A DNA stretch of 64,000 nucleotides from Tupaia tana (GCA_026018925.1 JAKSZU010000009.1:39267194-39331193), one strand, 5' to 3'; positions 22,140-33,250 are shown, numbered from the stretch's first letter. Translations and numbers: made by a program. The notes: generated by a model not told the origin, from the sequence alone.

Positions 22140-22345
22140 TCATACTGGTATCAAATATTATGTTTTCCACTTAACCAGTGTTAGGATTTGGAGGCACTGT
22201 TGTCTCATTTCTCTTTATCTCATGTATAAAGTGAGTATAAGAATATCTATGTGAAAATTTAATTCTGGATATTTAATCCAATAATGTATAAAATACCTAC
22301 CACAGATCCTGTCACATATTGGACACTCAAAAACATTAAACTGTT
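22140..22345 (+). repeat. Probable MIR relic
   Basis: Degraded MIR-like order: CCACTTAACCAGTGTTAGG, TCTCATTTCTCTTTATCTCATG, ATAAAGTGAGTATAAGAATA, CCTACCACAGATCCTGTCACATA, GGACACTCAAAAAC. Conservation is weak. Confidence 0.5.
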
Positions 22346-22430
22346 TCATTCCCTCTCAAGGTCCATGAACTCAGATATGATTCCTATTCTCAGATTTTTA
22401 AAATTCGTTCAAAGTAAGTGTATGAAGAGA

Positions 22431-22552
22431 ATACAAAAAGCTCATGGAAAAAAAATGGAATCAAGGTACAAGTTTATTTTTAGTGCAACAGAATTTTAAA
22501 GTCCAGGCATAGTTTTTTCACAATACACCTTTACACAAACTTTATGAAGATC
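22431..22552. mobile_element. Mariner-like MITE, second copy
   Basis: ACAAAAAGCTCATGGAAAA at one end and ACAAACTTTATGAAGAT at the other. The core AAGTTTATTTTTAGTGCAAC is the reverse of the 17.95-kb copy's core. Confidence 0.7.
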
Positions 22553-22821
22553 CCTTTCATAACCACATCGTGAAAAAATTTATTATATTTAGTAATCTTC
22601 ATATTAGACATTAGCTAATTTAGAGTTATCATTTTTGACTCTGAATTTTGGGATAAAGCTGAGAAGTATTTTGAACCATCCTGAGAAGTAATTTATAAAT
22701 GGAACATTATGAAATGACTATGGATTCATGATTGGTGCTCCTGATTAAGTTTCTTCTCTTTTAGGAATCTCTTTCTTTGACAGTTGCACAAAATACTATC
22801 CTCACTTTCTTCTTAACTTTG

Positions 22822-22974
22822 CTAACAAGCTTCTTTAAACAACCAGTCTGTGCTGGATCCTTTAAGAATTATTTGCTTGTCTTGGATTCCAGCTTTGTAT
22901 GTTCTTGCTACTGACACCATTCTCTTAAAAGTCATCTCAGCTGTCAAGTGTAATGGTCCTTCCATGTTCTCATC
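22822..22974 (-). pseudogene. Possible exon relic C of an unrecognised gene
   Basis: On the minus strand a good splice-acceptor context (CATATCTTCAACAG, then GATGAG) opens a frame of about 50 codons ending in TAG at 22822-22824. It includes MEGPLHLTAEMTFKRMVSVA and GSSTDWLFKEAC. An AATAAA-type signal lies downstream on the same strand near 22.58 kb. Composition looks protein-like, but I recognise no family. It may instead be a chance frame. It lies downstream of two similar candidates at 23.8-24.2 and 24.7-24.9 kb on the same strand. Confidence 0.3.
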
Positions 22975-23468
22975 CTGTTGAAGATATGTATAAACCTGAA
23001 TAAGCATGATACATCTTCCAAATTCAATATGTACAATGATTCGAGAAATATATTTTATATCAAAACAGATTAATTATACAGTAGAACACAATAGTACATG
23101 GAAATATAAAGTACAACAGTAGATTTCAAAGAACTGTCACAATTTTAGATAGCTTTTCTGAATCATGCTCATTAATGCTCTCATGTTGACTTCTATTTTT
23201 CTATTTTTGCTGTACACTCCTGGTGCTCTTTCTTTCTCTGAGTGCTTCTTCTCGCATTCCCTTCCTGGCTCAATGTACTCCTTGCATGTTTTCCAAAGAT
23301 TGATCTTGTCCACCTGTTTAGTAATGCTGGTGGCACAACATAGTCTTGAATCTAAAGGTAGGCAAGCAGGGCATCAACACTGGCTCAGCTGTTCCAGATT
23401 TATTGTTGAGTGACTTGGTACAGCAGCTTAGAGTGACCTGACCTTGTATGGAAAATATGGGTATCAGG

Positions 23469-23469
<1 letters not shown>

Positions 23470-23514
<45 letters not shown>
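23470..23514 (+). repeat. Poly-T tract of 45 bases
   Basis: An uninterrupted run of 45 T, next to an old composite SINE that has its own A-rich end on the opposite side. The run may be a separate insertion's tail or an expanded homopolymer. Confidence 0.95.
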
Positions 23515-23515
<1 letters not shown>

Positions 23516-23584
23516 TCTAAGGTGGGGTAAATTCTTCTAATAACTGAACAATTACATAAGAAGGAAGTGGACAGGTTCAGTCTA

Positions 23585-23815
23585 CATGGGGGAGCTGGGT
23601 TCAATCTCTGGTGTTACCTAAAGGCCATGCACAGGGGCACACACTGGTAATCCCTCTGACTCACAGGAAGAATGCAAGTTGGAGATTGGCCTAGACAGCA
23701 TAGTGAGGCCCTATCTAAAAAGGAGCCAGATGTGGTAGAGCACTCCTGTAGTCCCAGCTGGGAGGCTGAGACAGGAAGATTGCAACATAGCAAGACCCTG
23801 TCTGAAAAATAAATA
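23585..23815 (+). mobile_element. Old composite SINE: tRNA-like piece plus two 7SL-like monomers
   Basis: 23588-23620 has a B-box-like GGGTTCAATCTCTGG. 23622-23716 resembles a 7SL/Alu-type monomer (CACACACTGGTAATCCC, CATAGTGAGGCCCTATCT). 23722-23806 is clearly 7SL-like (CTCCTGTAGTCCCAGC, AGGCTGAGACAGGA, AACATAGCAAGACCCTGTCT) with the 7SL central domain missing. An A-rich tail follows. The architecture recalls treeshrew tRNA/7SL composites, but I cannot confirm the family. Confidence 0.75.
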
Positions 23816-23839
23816 AGTAGAAGAACAAAGTAATATAAA

Positions 23840-24222
23840 TTGCTGCCGCTTCATTTCTATTTGTACTTCTGCTACTTAATACACTGAATGATGAAGAACA
23901 TCTTGAAATCTTTTGGTAAATCGATTCTCTATTAAGTCCACAATCAGGCCAGTATTGAAATATTTCATCAGAAATGGCAGCAGCATCTCCTGGAAGTAAC
24001 AGACTTTGATTTGGAATACTCCTTAATAAGAAATGGTCATCACTTGAGCATCTGCGACCGTATTTCATCAGCGAGTCTGCAAAATCTCCTTCCCAAGAAG
24101 AGCAACCAAAATTAATCTGATTGGCAGCATCCCTTGATAATTGCATTATTGACAAAGCACTCAAATTTTCCAAAGTGTTGCTCATTGTTTTCATCTTTTA
24201 GTACTTACTAAGATTTAGTCCA
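23840..24222 (-). pseudogene. Possible exon relic B of an unrecognised gene
   Basis: The minus strand holds an open frame from the ATG at 24194. It runs about 118 codons before entering the 7SL SINE tail near 23815. Its composition is soluble and Ser/Asp/Gln-rich (for example MKTMSNTLENLSALSIMQL, SDEIFQYWPDCGLNRESIYQ), unlike the hydrophobic or Ser/Arg products of repeats here. A splice-acceptor candidate (TCACTGAGTTACTACAG) ends at 24223, but an in-frame TAA lies two codons before the ATG. No clear donor site. Either a decayed exon, a retrocopy fragment or a chance frame; no family recognised. Confidence 0.35.
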
Positions 24223-24723
24223 CTGTAGTAACTCAGTGAATGTATGGAAGTAGGTTGAGGACACTTCATTCAATGCATTAATTATACAAGTTCTTTCTCA
24301 ACCTACCCTTGCCCTATCCCTTTCAAATGAGAAACAATATATTCATATATGTTAAGAGAAAACTTCGTCTTTCATTTATATGCTCTTATATTCCTGGAAC
24401 ATACACAAGACTATCTGCTGACAAGTCTTTCCTTTAAACAACGTATCATTAAATTACATATGCTTTAGAATCTAATTCTAAGTTTGTCTCAATAGCTTCT
24501 TTCCCAAAATGCTTTTGTGTTTTGACCTTGCAGAAAAGGATGGATATATATCTGTGAAAGATACATCCATTACCATATTGTAATTTAACACCAAAGACAC
24601 TAGCTACCTCAACATTTTATTTGTTGTGATCTTGAAAAACAGTCTTAATATTTTTGGTAAATGACATTTAAAAGAATTTACCCTTACCAAACCTTGAAAT
24701 ATTGAAATGAGTCAATGTTTATA

Positions 24724-24933
24724 TTACACTTTTGGGTATTTACTAGGACAGTATCTGGAAGTACTTTGCCTTGGACCCTTAATATAGATTTTATATACTT
24801 CATTGCCCAAAGAATAATCTAGACAATAGCTGATGGGAAATGCTCTCAGTTTCTTGATTTCATTCAAATGAATTTCAAAAAGCATTTCCTTAAGATGGCA
24901 TTTCATTTTGCATTTTACTATATGTACTTGAAT
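24724..24933 (-). pseudogene. Possible exon relic A of an unrecognised gene
   Basis: On the minus strand a strong acceptor (CACTCACTCTCTGCTAACAG) ends at 24934. The frame that follows stays open for about 69 codons (IQVHIVKCKMKCHLKEMLFE at its start, then LRAFPISYCLDYSLGNEV), with a stop at 24724. An in-frame TAA sits in the presumed intron directly before it, as expected for an exon edge. A possible donor (CTA|GTAAAT) lies near the 3' end. Function unknown. Three same-strand candidates within 2.1 kb make a decayed gene more plausible than any one alone. Confidence 0.35.
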
Positions 24934-24939
24934 CTGTTA

Positions 24940-25317
24940 GCAGAGAGTGAGTGCAGCCTTTTGCATCTCAATTAGAGATTTTTGGTGCTGGAATACATTG
25001 GTGAATTTTCTGCAACATGCATTTTCTGTGGACTTATGACCTTGCTGTCAAAACACGGCTATGGACAGCATCTTTGTCCAACTTAGAATGCTGTTATTTT
25101 AAGCAGTCATGGACATCCCATTTTAAAAGATATCAATGAGCCATACCGATGGGGTTTTTTAAAGTATATTTTTACACAGCTCAGTGTGTTTCTTAGGCTC
25201 TCCATTAGTTAAATTTTGGATTCTACAACAAATAAATACAATAATAAGGATTAATTTTGCTCTTTGCCGATTCTGTATGAACGTGAATTATTAATTTCTC
25301 ATGGAAGTAATGGACAC
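24940..25317. other. Unassigned DNA
   Basis: Would be intronic if the minus-strand exon relics are real. Nothing else seen. Confidence 0.35.
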
Positions 25318-25450
25318 ATGGTATACTACTGAGATATTTGAGTTCTAATCTTGCCTCTCACACTGAAGAGGTCATGACCTTAGGTAAATATTTCCACATC
25401 TTCTAGGTCTTGTTACCCTCATCTCAAACTATAGTGTAGCTTTTAGGGTT
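25318..25450 (+). repeat. Probable MIR relic
   Basis: ATTTGAGTTCTAATCTTGCCTC, GACCTTAGGTAAATATTTCC and CCTCATCTCAAACTATAG match the order of the MIR centre (uncharged sequence, ...ctgtgtgacctt..., ...cctcatctgtaaaat...). Confidence 0.6.
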
Positions 25451-25458
25451 TTTGGATA

Positions 25459-25597
25459 TTTTTAAGAGATTTTTGTTATAGTGTACATGTGCTCACTGGA
25501 GAGACAGAGAGATAGAAAGTGAGAAATTATCCCCTAGGGGTATGGCCATGCTGCTATCCCTTCTCCTCGATTCTCTTCTCAGAATTGTGGACATGAA
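25459..25597 (-). mobile_element. SINE-A, truncated, reverse orientation
   Basis: AGAGATTTTTGTTATAGTG through the palindrome (CCCCTAGGGG) to TCTCAGAATTGTGG. It stops where L1 sequence begins, so the head half is missing, probably lost at the L1 junction. Confidence 0.8.
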
Positions 25598-26946
25598 ACA
25601 GATTCTGGACCTAAATGATATCATAAATCAGATGGACTTGATAGACATCCATGAAATCTACACCCAAAAAAAAACACAAATAGACATTTTTCTCAGCCAC
25701 TCAAGATACTTTCTTGAAGACTGACCACATGATAGGACACAAAGCCAGCCTTTACAGATTCAAAGGCATAGAAACTATATCTAGTATCTTCTCCGGTCAT
25801 GATGGAATTAAACTTGATATTAATCTCAGGAAAAATCTTCGAAAATACACAAATACATAGAAATTAAATAACCTACTTCTGAATGACTTCATGACTACTG
25901 AAAAGAGTAAGACTGAAATCAAAAGATTTATGTAAACAAATGATAATAAGTACACAAGTTTCCATGATTTATGGGACACTGCAAAAACAATCATAAGAGG
26001 GAAGTTCAGAGCAATTGGTGTGCACAAAAAAAAAGACGAAAAAGTGGCAAAAAGACAACCTAATATCATGCCTCAGGGAATTAGAAAAACAACAACAGAA
26101 AAATCCCAAAAATGCCAGAAGAAAAGAAATAATAAAAATTTGAGTAGAAACAAATGAAATAGAAAATAAACAAACTACACAGAAAATAAATGAGAGCAAA
26201 ACCTGGTTCTTTGAAAAGATAAACAAGATTGACACACCATTAGCCAGACTAATTAAGAAGAGAGAAAGGAACCAGATACATGAAATTCACAATGAATCAG
26301 GCAACATTACAGCAGACATAACAGAAATACAAAACATAGTTAGAAAATACTATGAGTCACTATATGCAAACAAAGAAGAAAACCTGGCTGAGATGGACAA
26401 ATTCCTGGACAAATATAATCTACCCAGATTGGCTCAGGAGGACATAGAAAGCCTGAATAGACCTATAACAAGCAATGAGATTGAATCAGTAAATAAATAA
26501 CCTCCCAACAACAGCAAAAAAAGGTCTAGGTCTCAATGGCTTCACTGCTGAATTTTACAAAACTCTTAAAGAATAGGTAATCCCATTCTACTCACACTGT
26601 TTCTAGAGATCAAAAAGGAAGGAACCCTTCCAAATTCTTTCTATGAAGCCTCCATTACTCTCATTCGCCAAGTGGATAAGGATACAACAAAAATGGAAAA
26701 CTACCAATGTATATCTCTGATAAATATAGTGCAAAAATTCTCAACAAGATACTTGCTAACCATATTCAACAGCATATAAAAAAGTTTATTCATCACGACC
26801 AGGTAGGCTTTATTTCAGTGATGCAAGCATGGTTCAACATACACACCATATTAACAGAAAGAACACAGAAACCATATGACCATTTCAATTCATGCAGAAA
26901 CAGCATTTGACAAAAATACAACACTCCTATATGATGAGGACTCTCA

Positions 26947-27210
26947 GGACCAGCAGTTAGTTTAATAGCTATGTCACTGAACTCCCATGTACTAAATGTG
27001 GTTCTAGTCCCGGACCCAGTGGCTTAAACTCACGCCAGGCGTGTGTGTGTGCATGCCCAAGATCCTGAGAAGAGAATGGAGGAGAAAGGATTGCAGAGTG
27101 GCCATCCCCCCTGTGGGATGATTTCTCGCTTGCTATCTCTCTGTCTCTCTCTGTCTTTCTGGTAAGCGCACATGCCCTATGACAAAAGTCTCTCAAAAAA
27201 AAAAAAAAAA
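26947..27210 (+). mobile_element. SINE-A inserted in L1
   Basis: Head GGACCAGCAGTTAGTTTAATAGC, decayed CpGs, palindrome CCCCCCTGTGGG. The target repeat ACTCTCA appears on both sides, and L1 reading resumes after it. Confidence 0.92.
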
Positions 27211-27566
27211 CTCTCAGTAAAGTGGCATAGAAGGATCATTTTTTAGCATAAAAAGTCACCCGTGGAAAACCTATAGCTAACATTATACTTAATGGATTAG
27301 GAAATTGGTAAAAGACAAGGCTGCCCACTTTCTCTGCTCCTATTTAATATAGTACTAGAAGTCCTAGCCAATGCAATCAGAAAAGAGAAGGAAATAAAAG
27401 ACATTTCAATAAGGAAAGAAGACCTGAAATTATCTCTGCTTGCAGATGACATGATTGTATATGTAGAAGACCCAATAGCATCCATGAAAAAAAAAATCCT
27501 CAAAGTAATAAATGCATACAGTAAGATGGCAGGATATAAAATTGACTTACAAAAATCTATAGCATC

Positions 27567-27809
27567 GGGACCAGCAGTTAGCATAATGGCTATGTTGCTG
27601 GACTCCCATGTAGTCGACCGCGGTTCGTGTCCTGGACCTGGTGGCTTAAAACTCACGCCGGGCGCATGTGCGCGTGTGCCCAAGATCCCGAGAGGAGAAT
27701 GGAGGAGAACGGATTGCGGCATGGCCATCCTCCTTGAGGGGTGACTTCTCCCTTTCTGTCTCTCTCTGTCTGGCAAGCGCATGTGCCCTACAGCAAAAAC
27801 CTCTAAAAA
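27567..27809 (+). mobile_element. SINE-A, young, inserted in L1
   Basis: GGGACCAGCAGTTAGCATAATGG head and B box GGTTCGTGTCC. TSD AAAATCTATAGCAT before and AAAATCTCTAGCAT after. It splits the L1 reverse transcriptase region downstream of the ADD box. Confidence 0.94.
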
Positions 27810-29708
27810 AAAATCTCTAGCATTTCTATATACAAACAACAAGCAGACAGAAACAGAACTGAAGACAATAACCCCATTTATGATAGCCACAAGAAGTATA
27901 TGACACCTAGGAATAAAACTAACCAAGGAAGTCAAAGACCTCTATAAGGAAAACTATGAAAACCTTAAAAAAGAAATCAAAAAGGACACAAAATAGTGAA
28001 AGGACATCCCATGTTCCTGTATTGGCAGAATTAACACAATAAAAATAGCAATCCTATCCAAATTAATCTAAATATTTAATGCAATCTCTATAAAACTACA
28101 AGAGACATTCTTCACAGATCTAGAAACAACAATCATAGAATTTGCCTGGAATCATAAAAGACCCCATATTGTCAAAGCCATCCTGTACAAGAAGAGTGGA
28201 GTGGGTGGCATCTTACCCCTTGAGCCCAAAATATATTACAAAGCTGTGATAATCAAAACAGCATGATATTGGCACAAAGACAGACATGAGGAACAATGGA
28301 ACAGAGTAGCGACCACAGAAATAAACCCCAAAACATACAGCCAACTGATCTTTGACAAATGGTACCAGTCAATCCAGTGGGAAAAGGAAAACCTCTTTAG
28401 CAAATGGTGCTGGAAAAACTGTATATCCACCTGCAGAAAGATGAATTTGAACCCTTATCTGTAACGATTAACAAAAATCAACTCAAAGTGGACCAAAGAT
28501 CTAAACCTAAGACCACAAACTATAAAACTACTGGTGGAAAACCCTGGGGAAACTCTGGGAGACATTGGCGTAAGCAAAGACTTCTTAAGCAAGACACCCA
28601 AGGCACAGGCAATAATTTCCAAAATAGACAGATGGGTTTACATCAGAATAAGAAGTCTCTGCACAGCAAAGGACACCATAATTAGTGTTAATCAACAACC
28701 CTGGGAATGGGTTAAAATTTTTGTTGACTGTGTCCTAGATAAGGGCCTGATAATCAGAATACACAGAGAAGTGTACTACCTGTGTCTTACCCAGAAGAAA
28801 ATGATTTATCCAATTAAAAATGGGAAAATGAGTTGAATAAACAACTCTCTAAGGAAGACATATGAACAGCCAAAAAGTATATGAAAAATGCTCAACATCC
28901 CTCATCATAAAGGAGATGCAGATCAAAACCACAATGAGATATCACCTAACCCCTGTCAGAATGACAACAATTAAAAAATAATAATAAGTGCTGGTGTGGA
29001 TGTGGTGAAAGGAGAACACTCCTACATTGTTGGTGGGAATGTAAATTTGTCCAGCCACAGTGGAGAACAATATGGAGGTTCCTCAAAGACCTTCAAATAA
29101 AACTACCATATGATCCAGTGATTCCACTCCTGGGTACCTACCCAAAGGACAGGAGAATGCTCAGTTGGAAAAGCACTTGCACAACTATATTTATTGCAGC
29201 ATTATTCACCATTGCTAAGACTGTAATCAACCCAAATGTCTACAAACAGATAAATGGACAGAAAAAGTTTTGCATATATAATCCATGTAATACTATTCAG
29301 CCATAAAAATAATAAGGCCCTGAAATTTAATAGAAAGTGGACAAATATGGGAAGATTTGTTGCTGAGAGAAGCAAGTTAGGCTATGAAAGAAAGACATTG
29401 TATGTCTCCACTTAACATATACAGACTCTGCACTCTATGGTAGAGACTGAAAGACTAGAGGACATCAAAGTATTAAAGATTGTAATGGACACTAGAGACA
29501 AAGTGGGAGGAGAGTGTGGGAGGGGATGAGCATAGGAAAGGAAATTTGAGGAAAAAAATAGAGGTAAGATATTTGTGGGACACAGATACAGTTTAATATC
29601 TGTTGATAAGTATGTGCATAGTATTGTCAATTGGGCTGGGCTGAGGTGTATATCATGCTGGATAAAGTCTCTTTACAACCTAAATAATGTATAGTGATTT
29701 TATGTATA

Positions 29709-29709
<1 letters not shown>

Positions 29710-29744
<35 letters not shown>

Positions 29745-29745
29745 G
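29710..29745 (+). repeat. (TAA)n at the L1 3' end
   Basis: About eleven AAT/TAA units forming the tail of the preceding L1. Confidence 0.9.
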
Positions 29746-29760
29746 AAAAAATATATTTTG

Positions 29761-29874
29761 GGGCATGCACATACACCCACCTGGCATGAATTTTAAGACA
29801 CCGTGTCCAGGACTGGCACCATGGTTGATTACATGGAAGTCCAGGGATTTAATCATGCCACTTGCTGGTCCCTA
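29761..29874 (-). mobile_element. Old SINE-A fragment, head half only
   Basis: The minus strand begins GGGACCAGCAAGTGGCATGATTAAA and runs through CCTGGACACGGTGTCTTAAAA, stopping at the middle region. The 3' half is absent next to the L1 tail. Confidence 0.78.
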
Positions 29875-29885
29875 TAATGTTGTTT

Positions 29886-30140
29886 ATTTTTTTATTTTTT
29901 ATTTTTTTTATTTTAGAGAGGTTTTTGCTATAGGGCACGTGCACTCGCCAGACAGACAGACAGAGACAGAGAGACAGAAAGCGAGAAATCACCCCCCATG
30001 GGGGGTGGCCATGCTGCAATCCCTTCTCCTCCGTTCTCCTCTGGGGATCTTGGGCACGTACGCACACACGCCCACCGTAAGTTTTAAGCCACCGGGTCTG
30101 GGATATGAATCGCAGTGAACTACGTGGGAGTCCAGTGACA
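29886..30140 (-). mobile_element. SINE-A, left arm of an inverted pair
   Basis: Minus-strand copy from a T-rich tail to a head that breaks off at GTCCAGTGACA (30140). It carries private variants (CCCCCCATGGGGGG palindrome, a triple GACA repeat) that recur in the adjoining plus-strand copy. Confidence 0.92.
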
Positions 30141-30318
30141 CGGGGGCGCATGTGCATGTGTGCCCAAGATCCCGAGAGGAGAATGGAGGAGAAGGGATTG
30201 CAGCATGGCCATCCCCCATGGGGGGTGATTTCTCGCTTTCTGTCTCTCTGTCTCTGTCTGTCTGTCTGGCGAGCGCACACGCCCTATAGCAAAAACCTCT
30301 CAAAAAAAAAAAAAAAAA
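30141..30318 (+). mobile_element. SINE-A, right arm of an inverted pair, head missing
   Basis: Starts mid-element (GGGGGCGCATGTGC) and runs to CTATAGCAAAAACCTCTC and an A tail that continues to about 30345. It is almost the exact reverse complement of 29921-30080, sharing GCAGCATGGCC, the ATGGGGGGTG palindrome and CTGTCTGTCTGTCTGG. Confidence 0.93.
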
Positions 30319-30349
30319 AAGAAAAAAAAGAAAAGAAAAAGAAGAATGA

Positions 30350-30540
30350 GATATGAATCCATCCTACATGGATTGAAACCTGGCTCTGGAAATGTGCGAA
30401 CCTGGGTAAGTTATTTATGTGTGCTATGATGGAGACAATAATCTTGCCTTATAGCATTGTTGGGATAATTAAGTGAATTTATTAAGGCAAAGACATTTAA
30501 ACACTGTTGACACTTACAAAGTACTCACCAAAATTAGATA
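30350..30540 (+). repeat. Probable MIR relic
   Basis: TGAAACCTGGCTCTGG, AACCTGGGTAAGTTATTTATG, AGCATTGTTGGGATAATTAAGTGA in MIR order. Confidence 0.65.
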
Positions 30541-31351
30541 TGCTAATCTGGGAAAATAGATCAAATAAAATTTCCAGTCTTTCAGTCCTACAATTCTGTT
30601 TCTGTGATTGCCTGTAAGTAACTTAAAAACAAGTCCTCTGTGAAATTGTTCACCCTGAGTATTTAGCATAGTGTTTTCCATATAGTATACTGTGTATGTT
30701 CAAAAATGTTTGATGAATTCAATAAAGCAAGTAGAAACACCTATATTAAAGCAAAAAAATCTTTTTTATCTACTAATGGCAGAATATTTTCAGTATTGCT
30801 TCTTCAAAAATAAATAGAATTAAAAATATTTAAAAACATCACTACTACAGTTCAAAATCGAAAGCAAAGTACATTTAGAAAACAATATACAATGTCAATA
30901 GATGGTAAGTTTAACATTTACAACTTACTTTATCGTTGAGTGCTACTACCTGTGTATATGAAATTCCTTTTATGTTCTCATGAAATTTAAAACCTTTTAT
31001 TCTCTAAGTGACTAGCTGAAACAAGACGTTGTACAGAAGGAGTGTGAAAAAAAGAAGTTGATGACACTGGTTGAAAAGCAGTTGAATAAGAAGTCATCCC
31101 TTCTCTGTACACTCATCATAACTAGGATATATTAATCTTATCATAATTATCAATTTTATATTATAATGACTTATTTATGTAACTTTCTCCATAATGGATA
31201 TGAGATTTCTGGAGCATGGACTGTGTGTTATTATTCTTTGTGCTCCCAGTATCCAGTTTATTTTGTGATACATAGCAGGAACTCAATACATTTATGTTGA
31301 ATAAAAAATTGTATACATAAAAATGTAAGAAAAAAAGGATGAATATATCCA
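30541..31351. other. Unassigned AT-rich DNA
   Basis: About 800 bp. 31220-31300 (AGCATGGACTGTG..., CAGGAACTCAATACATTTATGTTGAAT) may be another degraded old repeat. No gene seen. Confidence 0.4.
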
Positions 31352-31804
31352 TTGTCTTTGTCCACTATTGTATTGCTTACAGAAATATCTCTGAATGGGT
31401 AATTCATAAATAATAGTAGTTTATTAGGCCCATGATTCTGGTGACTGGAAAGTTCAAAAGCCATAATGCTGGCATCAGGCCCAATGCATCATAACATAAC
31501 TGACAGAAGCAGAAAGGATGGTGGGCAGATGTGTGGCAAGAGAAAGAGAGAAAGAGAAAGAGAATGAAAGAAACCTTGGAGTAAACATCTTGCTTTTATA
31601 ATAACTCACTCTTGTGAAACTTAACCTCTTTTCATGAGAACTGGAATTTAATAGGTCTCACATGACATCATTAATCTATTCATGAGATTGATGACTCCAT
31701 TATTCAGTCACTGTTAGCTAGGCCTACATCATCTCCCAACTCCATTATAGTGGGAACCAAATTCCAAACACTTGGAGAGACAAAACATTATCCAAATCAT
31801 AACA
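31352..31804 (-). mobile_element. MaLR-type solo LTR, reverse orientation
   Basis: Antisense MaLR landmarks: GAATGGGTAATTCATAAATAAT, GATTCTGGTGACTGGAAAGTTC, GCATCATAACATAACTG, TTTTATAATAACTCACTC, TTAATCTATTCATGAG, ending near ATCATAACA. Same LTR group as 5.8 and 50.3 kb. Confidence 0.85.
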
Positions 31805-32152
31805 CTCATCATTATATTTTACATCTCTGAGAGTTAAGAAATCCCAGCTAAGAGATTAATTTTCTGTGTTTATTTTATTACTTTCTGCTTAGAAATTATT
31901 TAAATACCTTCAGAAAAAGAATGGATGAGCAGTTGGTATGGATCCTCAGGATTCCAAAAATAATTTATATGGTAATGAATTAGTAGGGTGGAACTACTAA
32001 AGTGGCTGACTAAATACCTGACTTAGAGTTGGACAAGAGGACCAAATGTGTAAGTATTCTGGCCGTGAATAGGCTTCAGATGATTTATTTCTGCTATTTC
32101 CTCAGTGAAATATAACAAAATGATTGATGCTCTTGAATTACAAGAAGTTTTT
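31805..32152. other. Unassigned DNA
   Basis: No supported feature. Confidence 0.4.
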
Positions 32153-32319
32153 TTTAAGAATTATTTTATTTAACTTTATTTATTTATTTGTCTAGAGAGG
32201 GACAGAGAGAGAGAGAGAGGGTGGGAAAATGAGAATGCAAGCTGCCAGGTCTGAGATTCGAACAGTGATTGGCCATGTGGGAGTCCAGTGCCCTTAACCA
32301 CCATGCCACCTGCTGGTCC
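32153..32319 (-). mobile_element. SINE-C, reverse orientation
   Basis: Starts AAGAATTATTTTATTTAAC, contains GTCTAGAGAGGGACAGAG and ends at GGACCAGCAGGTGGCATGG (read in reverse). Aged TSD around AGAAGTTTT / AGGAAGTTTT. Confidence 0.88.
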
Positions 32320-32386
32320 GTATAGGAAGTTTTATTTAAAGACCTTTATATGCCTACTCTAACAGCTCCAGGACTCATGAATTTCT

Positions 32387-32394
32387 TTTTTTTT

Positions 32395-32431
<37 letters not shown>

Positions 32432-32661
32432 ATAGGGCACGTGTGCTCGCCAGACAGACAGAGAGAGACAGAGAGATAGAAAGCGAGAAATCACCCCCCA
32501 GGGGGGATGGCCATGCTGCAATCCCTTCTCCTCCATTCTCCTCTCGGGATCTTGGGCACGCACACACACATCCAGCGTGAGTTTTAAGCCACCGGGTCTG
32601 GGACGCTAACCGCGGTCGACTACGTGGGAGTCCAGCGACATAGCCATTACGCTAACTGCAC
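32387..32661 (-). mobile_element. SINE-A, young, slightly 5'-shortened
   Basis: Exact TSD GACTCATGAATTTCT at 32372-32386 and 32662-32676. The 5' end lacks the first bases (GGGACCA), stopping at GCAGTTAGCGTAATGG. Long T tract on the left. Confidence 0.95.
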
Positions 32662-32676
32662 GACTCATGAATTTCT

Positions 32677-32998
32677 GTGGGAAACAGAAAAGTAAAATGA
32701 ATGCAATATTTAAAAAATAAAAGTTTTAGAGAAAGAGAGTAAATCCATATACGACATTGGACCTAAAATAGCACAATACCTTTTAGGAAATGGGTAATTT
32801 AGTCACCCTCTTCTCTTTACCTCATTTCCCACATACTAATCCTTTTGAGTAGCAAATAAAGTATCATTTCCTCTGGATAATTATCAACGTCTTAGATTTA
32901 CTTACGTCATATTTAATACCTAAAAAGTTGTCCTCTACAATGTGAGCTTTGATGATGGATTGATTTTAATTGAGGAGGATTAAAGTACATTTTCTTAT
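32677..32998. other. Unassigned DNA
   Basis: No supported feature. Confidence 0.4.
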
Positions 32999-33250
32999 TT
33001 TTTCTTTTCTTTTTTTTCAAGAAAATTTTTTTGGCTCACTATAAAGACAGAGAGAGAAAGTGAGAAATCTCTCCCTCCCGTCCCCCCCAAGGATGGCCAC
33101 ATCACATTCCTTTCTAATCTGTTCTCTTCCTAGGATTTTAGGCACGCACATACACGTACCTGTGAGTTTCAAGCCACCGGGTCTGAGATTCAAACTGTAG
33201 TTGGTCATGTGGGAGTCCGGCACCTAACCACTATGCCACCTGCTGGCCCC
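32999..33250 (-). mobile_element. Old SINE-A, reverse orientation
   Basis: The minus strand begins GGGGCCAGCAGGTGGCATAGTGG. CpG-poor. AAAGTACA occurs on both sides (about 32982 and 33251), a likely TSD. Confidence 0.83.

Larger units (their letters stand above)
25598..29745 (+). mobile_element. 5'-truncated L1: endonuclease C-terminus to 3' end
   Basis: Frames on the plus strand read as broken L1 ORF2. The endonuclease C-terminal part is near 25600-25900 (LNDIINQMDLIDIHEIY), followed by reverse transcriptase. The RT active-site box survives as [14 protein letters not shown] (ADD codons at 27442-27450). The ORF2 C-terminus and its zinc-knuckle-like region near 28980-29060 follow, then a 3' UTR and an AAT-rich tail. 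Many stops and frameshifts make it dead. Two SINE-A copies interrupt it. TSDs for the L1 itself are not evident. Confidence 0.93.

Noticed and set aside
25797..26235. Hydrophobic minus-strand frames resembling membrane proteins
   Set aside because: They are antisense to L1 ORF2, whose A-rich coding strand gives Phe/Leu/Ile-rich reverse frames.
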